Assembly: GCA_022822245.1 (NCBI GenBank)
Contig: JAJECB010000236.1
Span: 1 to 6,674 of the forward strand
DNA: 6,674 nucleotides
Origin: Gammaproteobacteria bacterium
GTDB lineage: Bacteria; Pseudomonadota; Gammaproteobacteria; HK1
Direction of reading: 5' to 3'
Below, in pieces: positions 1 to 5,555 of this stretch (its first letter is position 1; each line of letters opens with the position of its first letter). The translations under genes were made by a program, and so were the position numbers. Under the pieces are notes generated by a model. It had not been told where the DNA came from, made no database searches, and saw only the letters and a list, made by a program, of their open reading frames with translations.

Positions 1-154
1 CCACAGGACCAACCACCAGCGATCCACAGACCAGAGTTTCAGCGTACCTCGACGCCGGTCACCGGCCACGGGTACGATCGTCCCGAGGGCATCACATCAC
101 AGTCCCGGTACACCTTATTCCGGCCCTCGGACTGTCCAAACTACCCCGACCACC
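1..154. other. Non-coding stretch downstream of the Sel1 gene
   Basis: I see no convincing coding frame on either strand; stops are frequent on the minus strand. It contains an 8-bp inverted repeat CCGAGGGC (83-90) / GCCCTCGG (123-130). A second 7-bp repeat, ACAGTCC (99-105) / GGACTGT (129-135), shares bases 129-130 with the first. A short palindrome GCCGGT-C-ACCGGC lies at 54-66. None is followed by a T tract on the minus strand, so no intrinsic terminator can be called. Confidence 0.5.
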
Positions 155-868
155 TCACTCTACCGCTTCGGCATCATCCTCGGGAACACCTTCGCCATAG
201 TAGTACATGTCCCCGAGAGCGCACTGCGCGCCGGCATGGCTTTGTTCGGCGGCGCGTTGATACCACTCTACTGCCTCGGCATCATCTTCGGGAACACCTT
301 CGCCATAGTAGTACATGTCCCCGAGAGCGTGCTGCGCGTCGGCGTGGCTTTGTTCGGCGGCGCGTTGATACCATTTCGCGGCCTCGGCATCATCCTCGCG
401 AACGCCGCTGCCATGGTAGTACATGAGCCCGAGACGGAACTGGGCGTCGGTGTGTCCCTGCTTGGCGGCGCGTTGATACCATTCTATCGCTTCGGCATCA
501 TCTTCGGGAACGCCCCGACCCATGGAGTACATGAACCCGAGATTGAGTTGAGCGAGGGCGTCGCCCCGCTCGGCAGTGTGCAAAACCCACCTTACCGCCT
601 CGGCGTTATCCTCGGCGACGCCCAAGCCGTAACGGTACATGACCCCGAGATGGAACTGAGCGTCGGCTTCGCTCGTCCCGACGGTATCACGATGATCAGG
701 TCCTTCGGATACGTGCCCGCCGGTCCCGTCCCGAGCCGCATCCCACCGGCGGGCGATGTCCGCCGCGTCGTCGATCATGCGGTCGAGGATTGCACCGGCG
801 CCGGGCCGGATTCGGGCAAGCTCGCCCGCGGGTCGGGATACGATGGGTTTGCCGTCTCTGTCACTCAT
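155..868 (-). CDS. Sel1-repeat (TPR-like) protein, array ends in mid-repeat
   Basis: Sel1 repeats are TPR-like helix pairs that act as protein-interaction scaffolds; no catalytic function is implied. From the ATG at 868 the protein has 237 residues: about 65 non-repeat residues, then 36-residue units starting near residues 67, 103, 139, 175 and 211. The units carry the hallmark pattern A-x-A-Q-x-x-L-G-x-M-Y, a G-x-G-V loop, E-D-x-A-E-A and W-Y-Q-R-A-A. No signal peptide or membrane segment is visible, so it is probably cytoplasmic. I chose the start at 868 because GAGGAG (877-882) lies 8 nt upstream; the longer in-frame start at 952 has no ribosome binding site. It follows the exonuclease/J-domain gene by 112 bp in the same orientation and is probably the last gene of that operon. 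The fifth unit stops after A-E-A-V-E, where the other units continue with W-Y, and the downstream DNA no longer resembles the repeat. Family assignment is secure; partner and role are unknown. Confidence 0.88.
   Translation of the reverse strand: MSDRDGKPIVSRPAGELARIRPGAGAILDRMIDDAADIARRWDAARDGTGGHVSEGPDHRDTVGTSEADAQFHLGVMYRYGLGVAEDNAEAVRWVLHTAERGDALAQLNLGFMYSMGRGVPEDDAEAIEWYQRAAKQGHTDAQFRLGLMYYHGSGVREDDAEAAKWYQRAAEQSHADAQHALGDMYYYGEGVPEDDAEAVEWYQRAAEQSHAGAQCALGDMYYYGEGVPEDDAEAVE
161..376 (-). repeat. Two tandem 108-bp units encoding the last Sel1 repeats
   Basis: Positions 161-268 and 269-376 are adjacent 108-bp units that differ at about 9 positions by eye (roughly 92% identical). Each encodes one 36-residue Sel1 unit. 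The earlier units (377 to about 690) are clearly more diverged. This suggests that the last unit arose by a recent in-frame duplication, so the repeat number is likely to vary between strains. Confidence 0.85.
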
Positions 869-876
869 GGGACCTG

Positions 877-882
877 CTCCTC
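877..882 (-). promoter_or_regulatory. Shine-Dalgarno site of the Sel1 gene
   Basis: GAGGAG on the minus strand lies 8 nt before the ATG at 868. It decides in favour of this start over the upstream in-frame ATG at 952, which lacks any purine-rich element. Confidence 0.75.
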
Positions 883-980
883 GCCGCGGGGTATTCACCT
901 GCTCGCCCGGCATGGCCAGAACCGGGGGTCGGCTCGTCGCTTCGCTCGCCATTTCGCGCGACGTTCGATCGATTCGGAGA

Positions 981-2696
981 TCAGAGGGTCACTTGGCACG
1001 GTTCTCCAGTGAGCTCTTCGATTTCCGTTCCGAGCTGCTCCGCTTCCGCTTCCAGCGCGGCGATCTCCTCGTCCAGAATCGCTCCCTCTTCCCCGGCAAT
1101 CTCGTCCAGCGTTTCCGGCGCGGCTTCCACCCGGTTGTACAGATCGAATGCTGCACTGTTCCGGAGGCCGTTCAACCTGTCGAGCAGGGTGACGATCTGC
1201 GCCTCGAGTCCGTCGCAGAGCTGCCTCAGGCGGTCGGGAGCATCGTCATCGCCGATATCGAGGCGCCCCCAGCCCTGCCGCCGGGAAAAGCCCTCCGGGT
1301 CGTTCGCGATCTCGCGCAGGACGCCGACGTCTCCCCCGTCTCTCGCCTGATTGATGGCCTGGATCAGCCGATTGTATCGTTCGCGTTTCTCCGGCTCGCC
1401 GGCATGACGGTCGGGGTGATACATCTTCACGAGCTTGCGCCAAAGCGCCTTGATCTCCCGTTCCTGCTCGGGGGTCGGTTCGCTCCGGCTTTCGGCGTCC
1501 CGGTCCAGGGATTCGTAATCGGCATCCAGATCCTCCTGCGCCCGTTCATGCGCGCCGGCGACGCTCTCGGCCTCTTCCTCCCCGTCCTGCAGCAGCGCTT
1601 CCACGTAGCGGCGACGGTGGTCCACCAGCCGTGCAAGGCGGTCGCGCCGGCGGTATCGGTCGCGCAGCAGGTCGTAGAGCTTCCACTCGACGAACTCCAC
1701 CCGCGCGCGGACGTTCATGTACTCCGCTTCCACCTCCGCCAGCCGGGTACGGGCGGCGGCGATGCGCCGTCTCAGTCCCTCGACGGCCGGATCGGTGTAG
1801 ATGACGATCCCGGTCTCGAGCGCGCCGGGTCCCTCTCCGGGTCCCGCCCCCGCCTCCTCTCGTGGCCGCGTCCGGTCCGCCCGCTCCCGTTCGGCCAGTC
1901 GGGCCAGATACCAGGCGCCGGCGGCCGGGTTGCGGGGGTTGGACGATCGGGACAACCCGACGATCCAGTCATGCAGCGCGTCGTCCGACTCCGCCTCCCG
2001 GAACCGGCGGCCCTTGAACCTGCCGAACCCGATGCGGGTCGGATACCACTCCTGGGTAGTGAAATCACACACGCTCTGCCACGAATCGAGACCGCGGCGC
2101 TCGGCCATGGGACGGAGGACCCACGCGAGGAGGTCGATGACGGTCTCCACGTCATCCAGCGCAGGATAGGGGCCGCGCCCGGGCAGCCCGTAATGGCGGC
2201 GCAGCGCCGGCAACCGGACGCTCCCGGCCGGGCTCGGATCCAGCAGCCGCTGGGCAAGGCACCGGGCACAGAAACCCCGCGTGCCGATCGGGCCGATGCC
2301 GAGCTGCTCCCAATCCGGGATCAGCACCTGATCGAGGTGGTACCGGAGGGGGTAGGCGACGAGGGGCCGGTCTGCGGTGTACTCCGCGAATGCCCCGTAT
2401 GCGGCCTCGGCCGATTCGTCGTCGCGCTCAAGCATCTCCCGGGCATGGCCGCCTTCCCGCGCGGTCTCCGGTGGAGTCCCCTCATCCCGGTTGAGCAGCC
2501 CGTGAAACGAAGGGCCCTCCGGCTCCCATCCCCGCATGCGTTGTGCACCGATTGCGACGACGAACACCGGTGCCCGGGAGCCGCTGGTCTCGGTATTGAC
2601 CAGTATCCAGGGAGCGTCACGCATCGCCGGGGTTCCCGGTCGTTGCGGCGCCGCACCCGGACATCGAACCCGCGCCCGGCCAGTGCCCTGCGTCAC
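981..2696 (-). CDS. DEDD exonuclease-like / ExoX C-terminal-like / J-domain fusion protein
   Basis: 571 residues. Residues about 28-195 resemble a DnaQ-like DEDD 3'-5' exonuclease: the first motif is V-N-T-E-T-S-G (33-39), the second holds D122, and the third is Y-P-A-L-D-D (177-182). Residues about 220-250 (F-G-R-F-K-G-R, then L-H-D-W-I) match the exodeoxyribonuclease X C-terminal module. Residues about 303-400 are long charged helices. Residues about 408-460 form a J-type domain with the H-P-D tripeptide at 427-429, which in J proteins stimulates the DnaK ATPase; the usual first helix is not obvious. Residues about 490-571 are an acidic coiled coil. Two expected catalytic residues are changed: the first Asp is Asn34, and the His of the third motif is Tyr177, so activity is doubtful. 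The GTG start at 2696 overlaps the TGA of the preceding reading frame as GTGA, indicating translational coupling. The alternative ATG at 2624 would give a protein 24 residues shorter, with the N-terminus just before the exonuclease fold. Domain calls are from motifs; the biological role is unknown. Confidence 0.85.
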   Translation of the reverse strand: MTQGTGRARVRCPGAAPQRPGTPAMRDAPWILVNTETSGSRAPVFVVAIGAQRMRGWEPEGPSFHGLLNRDEGTPPETAREGGHAREMLERDDESAEAAYGAFAEYTADRPLVAYPLRYHLDQVLIPDWEQLGIGPIGTRGFCARCLAQRLLDPSPAGSVRLPALRRHYGLPGRGPYPALDDVETVIDLLAWVLRPMAERRGLDSWQSVCDFTTQEWYPTRIGFGRFKGRRFREAESDDALHDWIVGLSRSSNPRNPAAGAWYLARLAERERADRTRPREEAGAGPGEGPGALETGIVIYTDPAVEGLRRRIAAARTRLAEVEAEYMNVRARVEFVEWKLYDLLRDRYRRRDRLARLVDHRRRYVEALLQDGEEEAESVAGAHERAQEDLDADYESLDRDAESRSEPTPEQEREIKALWRKLVKMYHPDRHAGEPEKRERYNRLIQAINQARDGGDVGVLREIANDPEGFSRRQGWGRLDIGDDDAPDRLRQLCDGLEAQIVTLLDRLNGLRNSAAFDLYNRVEAAPETLDEIAGEEGAILDEEIAALEAEAEQLGTEIEELTGEPCQVTL

Positions 2697-3491
2697 TCGA
2701 AATCAATCTTCCCGTCGAGCCAGGCACGGGCCCACTCGTAGTGCCAGTTCGTCTTCGTGTCGGTTTCGAAACGGACGAACCGGGCGTTGCGCGCACGGGG
2801 AGGAACGGCCGAGTTGAAGAACACGACGCGTTTGCCGTCGCAATCGCCGGTGAGCGAGAGAAACATCGGGATATAGTCCTTCCCGCCCGCGAAGACGACC
2901 CGATCGACGTCCTTGACGGGTAGCTGCCGGAAGTCCTCGTATCGGTCCCGGCGAGTCCTTCGCTTGTGGCGTTCAGCGTTGGCCGACCAGGTAATGTCGT
3001 AGTCCGGCGTCAGGAAGTCGGCCGTGATCAGGCCCCAACCGGTTGGCGATGCCCGGTTCCCGTGCTAGCTCCCCGTACACGACCGGGCGGTAGAGCCGCC
3101 ATGCCGACAGTAGTCTCCAAGGGTTCTCGCCCGGATGGAGATTGTATTCGACAAGCATGTCTCGAAAGGTGGTGCCGTCGGGAGCGCGATCGTCCAGCCG
3201 CCGGTACACCACGGACGGGTTGGCCGGAGCCAATGAAGGCTTGGCGACGAAAGACACCCGGCGCCCATCCGGCAGGCGCAGGCGTCCGGCATCCCGAGCT
3301 TTCGCCGTAGCGCACGGAAAGACGACGACCGTCCGCGGTGTACTCCCGAGCGGAGAGCGCGGACCGAGGCGCCGCCTCGGCGCGCTGGTCCCTCCGTGCC
3401 GGATTCGCGGCGCGGCCGCCGAAGGCGATGTCAGCCCCCGATCCGTGCCCGATGCCGTGGGAGGACCGGCACCGATGGAGTACGCGAACAC
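2693..3491 (-). pseudogene. YaaA/DUF6884-like protein, frameshifted
   Basis: No single frame covers this gene, but two minus-strand frames together give a coherent protein. The first part (3329 to about 3057) reads V-V-V-F-P-C-A-T-A-K, then V-E-Y-N-L-H-P-G-E-N-P, and W-R-L-Y-R-P-V-V-Y-G-E-L-A-R-E. The second part (about 3043 to 2696) reads G-W-G-L-I-T-A-D-F-L-T-P-D-Y-D-I-T, then V-V-F-A-G-G-K-D-Y-I-P, then T-N-W-H-Y-E-W, ending D-F-E and TGA at 2693-2695. The order (opening F-P-C motif, G-W-G-L-I, D-Y-D-I-T) recalls YaaA/DUF6884-type proteins, some linked to DNA binding or peroxide stress; I assign this from memory. The frame change lies between about 3057 and 3041. The nearest in-frame ATG/GTG/TTG upstream is the GTG at 3491, which has no ribosome binding site and lies inside the preceding gene. 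The region may therefore have been the C-terminal part of that protein. Its stop overlaps the next gene's start by 4 nt. It is either a real pseudogene or a sequence error. Confidence 0.6.
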
Positions 3492-4588
3492 CGTGTTGGC
3501 GCCAACCGGGGCCCCGAACGGTCGACGAGCCTTGCGTCGGCCAGCGCCTCGAACTTGCGGCCACCAAGCGCGTTGCATACGTTGGGCATGTTCTGCTGCA
3601 AACCCATGCGGCGACCGATGTCTCCGGCTCGGATGGTCACCGTCGTCCGGCCCGCGTCCCGGGCGGGCTCGATGAAGTGGGCAACTGCGAACGACCGAAT
3701 GCGGTCTGCCTGCGACAGGCCCGCCGCGGGTCGTGGGGAGGGCCGGGCGGGGCCGGCGTTCTGCAACGGGGGTGGTGCGGCGGCCAACGATCTCCGGACC
3801 TCTCGCCCGCGGCCTCGAGAACGCGCGAATGACAATCGTTCCATGGCGAGATTTACGTCGCGGGTCCTCCAACCCGCCGCAATCCATGCCTTCGCCTGGC
3901 TGTGGGTTTCCGTGTTGCTCCACCAGGCTTGGTGTCCGCGGGCGGAATCCGGCAGGGAAAACCCGAGTATCGACTCGACCTCGCGAAACGATGCGGGCCA
4001 CTCATCCCCCGTTCTCGCCATCAGGTGCCGGTACAACGGTGCGTACTTGCCGCCGTACCCGCCGCGTGCCGTCCCGGGCCGCCGGCCGCCGGTATCGGGC
4101 AGGGTGTGCGGAGAGTTTGCTTGCGGTTCCTTCAGGGGTTCCACCAAGGATGTCCGGGGCGCGACCACACCGCCGGCCGGCGTGTCCTTCGAAGTTCCCT
4201 CTCGAGGCCGAAGCGCATCGAGCTGTTCCTGGTACAGGCGGTCCACTTCCTCGAATGCCTCCTTCGTGCCGAGGTCTTCCAGTAGCTGCCGCACATTCGA
4301 TAGATGGAGCAGGGCCCGGTCCGGTGGCATGGCTCCTGCGTAGTGAGCGATTTCGTTGCGTGCATCCTTCGCGGCAAACGCCAAGGTCCTGACGTGGGAT
4401 TTCAAAGGGAGCTCCGGGAAGCGTTCGATGAACAGTTTGAGCAGGCGCTGCAAGTCATGGCGGTCATGCGCCGCGGGTTGAGTCCTCGGCAATTCCGCGA
4501 TATAGCCGCCAAGGGCGCGGCGGAGCGCTTCCAGGGCTCGATCGAGCCGGCGGCGTGCGCTCTCCGAATCTCTTCCCGAATGCGTCAT
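3431..4588 (-). CDS. Swt1-type HEPN / DUF7662-like protein, C-terminus frameshifted
   Basis: 385 residues as read. Residues about 8-125 are helical and contain A-R-N-E-I-A-H (R77, H82), the Rx4H signature of HEPN domains. With its flanking helices this resembles the Swt1-type HEPN domain; HEPN proteins are often RNases or toxin components, though many are regulatory. Residues about 180-256 (G-K-Y-A-P-L-Y, S-I-L-G-F-S-L-P, Q-A-W-W-S-N, S-Q-A-K-A-W, A-G-W) match what I know as DUF7662. After a Pro/Ala-rich linker, residues about 293-360 (V-T-I-R-A-G-D-I, V-C-N-A-L-G-G-R-K-F-E) form a small, possibly winged-helix, domain. From residue 361 the sequence becomes Arg/Pro-rich and unlike a domain end. 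The −1 frame instead gives P-V-G-A-N-T-V-F-A-Y-S-I, the expected ending, so a base is probably missing in G4C4 at 3508-3515. The ATG at 4588 is the first in frame after a TGA 18 nt upstream; a GAGGA element precedes it by about 12 nt. First gene of the cluster. Confidence 0.75.
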   Translation of the reverse strand: MTHSGRDSESARRRLDRALEALRRALGGYIAELPRTQPAAHDRHDLQRLLKLFIERFPELPLKSHVRTLAFAAKDARNEIAHYAGAMPPDRALLHLSNVRQLLEDLGTKEAFEEVDRLYQEQLDALRPREGTSKDTPAGGVVAPRTSLVEPLKEPQANSPHTLPDTGGRRPGTARGGYGGKYAPLYRHLMARTGDEWPASFREVESILGFSLPDSARGHQAWWSNTETHSQAKAWIAAGWRTRDVNLAMERLSFARSRGRGREVRRSLAAAPPPLQNAGPARPSPRPAAGLSQADRIRSFAVAHFIEPARDAGRTTVTIRAGDIGRRMGLQQNMPNVCNALGGRKFEALADARLVDRSGPRLAPTRCSRTPSVPVLPRHRARIGG

Positions 4589-4611
4589 GCGTTTGCCGCT
4601 TCCTCACACAT

Positions 4612-4629
4612 CGGGTGGTCCGCCACCCG
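4612..4629 (-). promoter_or_regulatory. GC-rich hairpin in the leader of the HEPN gene
   Basis: CGGGTGG (4612-4618) and CCACCCG (4623-4629) form a perfect 7-bp stem with a 4-nt loop, about 24 nt upstream of the ATG and just upstream of the GAGGA element. A competing 5-bp stem, GTCCG (4618-4622) with CGGAC (4628-4632), shares bases with it. In the transcript this could modulate translation initiation, but no regulator is evident. Confidence 0.4.
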
Positions 4630-4643
4630 GACGGCAAGAAGGC

Positions 4644-4670
4644 GGTATACGCTCGTCGCCGGACGGCCAA
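4644..4670 (-). promoter_or_regulatory. Weak candidate promoter for the HEPN-led operon
   Basis: On the minus strand TTGGCC (4665-4670) and TATACC (4644-4649) resemble −35 and −10 boxes, separated by 15 nt, which is shorter than the ideal 17. The gap 4589-4795 must hold the operon promoter if ppiB is transcribed separately. This is the best match I see, but it is weak in a GC-rich genome with unknown sigma-factor preference. Confidence 0.25.
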
Positions 4671-4692
4671 GTGTTCGCCATGACCCGAGGCC

Positions 4693-4716
4693 TTGCACGA
4701 TCAGGGCATCGTGCAA
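4693..4716. promoter_or_regulatory. Perfect 9-bp inverted repeat between ppiB and the HEPN gene
   Basis: TTGCACGAT (4693-4701) and ATCGTGCAA (4708-4716) are exact inverted copies separated by 6 nt. The dyad lies 80 bp after the ppiB stop and 105 bp before the HEPN start. It could be an operator just upstream of the candidate promoter, or a ppiB transcript-end hairpin. There is no T tract on either side, so an operator or a processing hairpin fits better than a classic intrinsic terminator. Confidence 0.55.
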
Positions 4717-4795
4717 CCGACCGGTACTCCGCCTGAAACGCTCCCGACAGCACTCGCGCTCTCGCTATTTCGGGCGCTGCCGCGGACGGGGTGCG

Positions 4796-5293
4796 TCAGC
4801 GGTCGAGGCGGGTGTTCCACTCCGCGATGCGGTCTCCTTGCGCGGCGAGGAGCGCACCGGTGTTGCCTTCGATGGTGACGGACTCGATGGCGTCGCCCTG
4901 CGCGATGGCGTCGACGACCGCTTGGTCCGCGCTGCCCGCGACCTCTCCGAAGATCGAGTGATTGTCGTCGAGCCACGGGGTCGGGACGTGGGTGATGAAG
5001 AACTGCGAGCCGTTGGTGCCCGGGCCGGCGTTCGCCATCGAGAGCCGCCCCGGCCGGTCATGGCGCAGCGACGGGTCGAACTCGTCCTCGAACTGGTAGC
5101 CCGGTCCCCCGCTTCCGGTTCCACGCGGGCAGCCGCCCTGGATCATGAAGCTCGCGATCACGCGGTGGAACTTGAGCCCGTCGTAGTACCCGCGCGATGC
5201 GAGGTTGACGAAGTTCGCCACCGTGACCGGCGCCTGCTCGGGGAAGAGGTTCAGTCGGATGGCGCCCTTGGACGTCGTCATGGTGGCTTGCAT
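4796..5293 (-). CDS. ppiB: Cyclophilin-type peptidyl-prolyl cis-trans isomerase
   Basis: This 165-residue protein is the length of short cytoplasmic bacterial cyclophilins and has no signal peptide. It catalyses cis-trans isomerisation of Xaa-Pro bonds during protein folding. Cyclophilin motifs appear in order: F-H-R-V-I with catalytic R44, then F-M-I-Q-G-G (F49, Q52), [16 protein letters not shown] (Q97, F99) and [10 protein letters not shown] (W107, H112). All active-site positions I can recognise are present. I chose the ATG at 5293 because GGAGAG precedes it by 5 nt; the frame is open further upstream but that part is low-complexity and not cyclophilin-like. A second Met at residue 5 is also possible. 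It is divergent from the mutase gene, and is followed by a 207-bp gap before the HEPN-led cluster, so it is probably transcribed separately from it. Confidence 0.95.
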   Translation of the reverse strand: MQATMTTSKGAIRLNLFPEQAPVTVANFVNLASRGYYDGLKFHRVIASFMIQGGCPRGTGSGGPGYQFEDEFDPSLRHDRPGRLSMANAGPGTNGSQFFITHVPTPWLDDNHSIFGEVAGSADQAVVDAIAQGDAIESVTIEGNTGALLAAQGDRIAEWNTRLDR

Positions 5294-5555
5294 GGAGTCT
5301 CTCCGTGGGGTGAAGGGGCGGGCTCCGCGCCCGGGACGAGCCACCCCGCCGGCTACGGTCGCGGATCGTCCGGCCATTGTCGCAGAACGGACCGCCAACC
5401 CGGAACTCGCCCTCCGGTCCGATGCGAGGCCCGGCGCCCGTCCGGTTATGGATCGGGTGGCGGAACGGGTTATCTTTGGCAATCGGCACCGTGCGGTGCC
5501 CGCCGGAGCGCGCCCGGGCGAGGGCGGCGAGGCGAGAGACGAGGAGGGCGGCAGC
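5294..5555. promoter_or_regulatory. Divergent intergenic region between ppiB and the mutase gene
   Basis: This 262-bp spacer must hold promoters for both divergent genes. It contains a perfect inverted repeat GGCACC (5485-5490) / GGTGCC (5495-5500) with a 4-nt centre, about 55 bp before the mutase start. GGTTAT occurs twice, at 5444-5449 and 5469-5474. I could not identify convincing −35/−10 pairs on either strand. Confidence 0.5.
5542..5547 (+). promoter_or_regulatory. Shine-Dalgarno site of the mutase gene
   Basis: A full AGGAGG sequence lies 8 nt upstream of the ATG at 5556 and fixes the start of the methylmalonyl-CoA mutase gene. Confidence 0.85.

Noticed and set aside
155..700. CRISPR-like or satellite repeat array
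   Set aside because: The period is 108 bp with no spacers, it is in frame and encodes Sel1 units.
756..2741. A 661-codon plus-strand open frame
   Set aside because: It lies opposite the exonuclease/J-domain gene, which has clear motifs, an overlapping upstream stop and a good start. The plus-strand translation has no recognisable domain. Long antisense frames are expected in GC-rich DNA.
3506..3517. Programmed −1 ribosomal frameshift at the G4C4 run
   Set aside because: The run does not fit the X-XXY-YYZ slippery heptamer in the reading frame; a missing base or sequence error is simpler.
2973..4001. A single 342-codon minus-strand gene from 4001
   Set aside because: Its first half is a shadow of the HEPN protein frame; only the part from about 3515 to 3057 is protein-like, and its end from about 3056 to 2973 is out of frame with the conserved G-W-G-L-I segment.
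4693..4716. Classic intrinsic terminator for ppiB
   Set aside because: The stem is perfect but neither side has a T tract, and it lies 80 bp after the stop codon.
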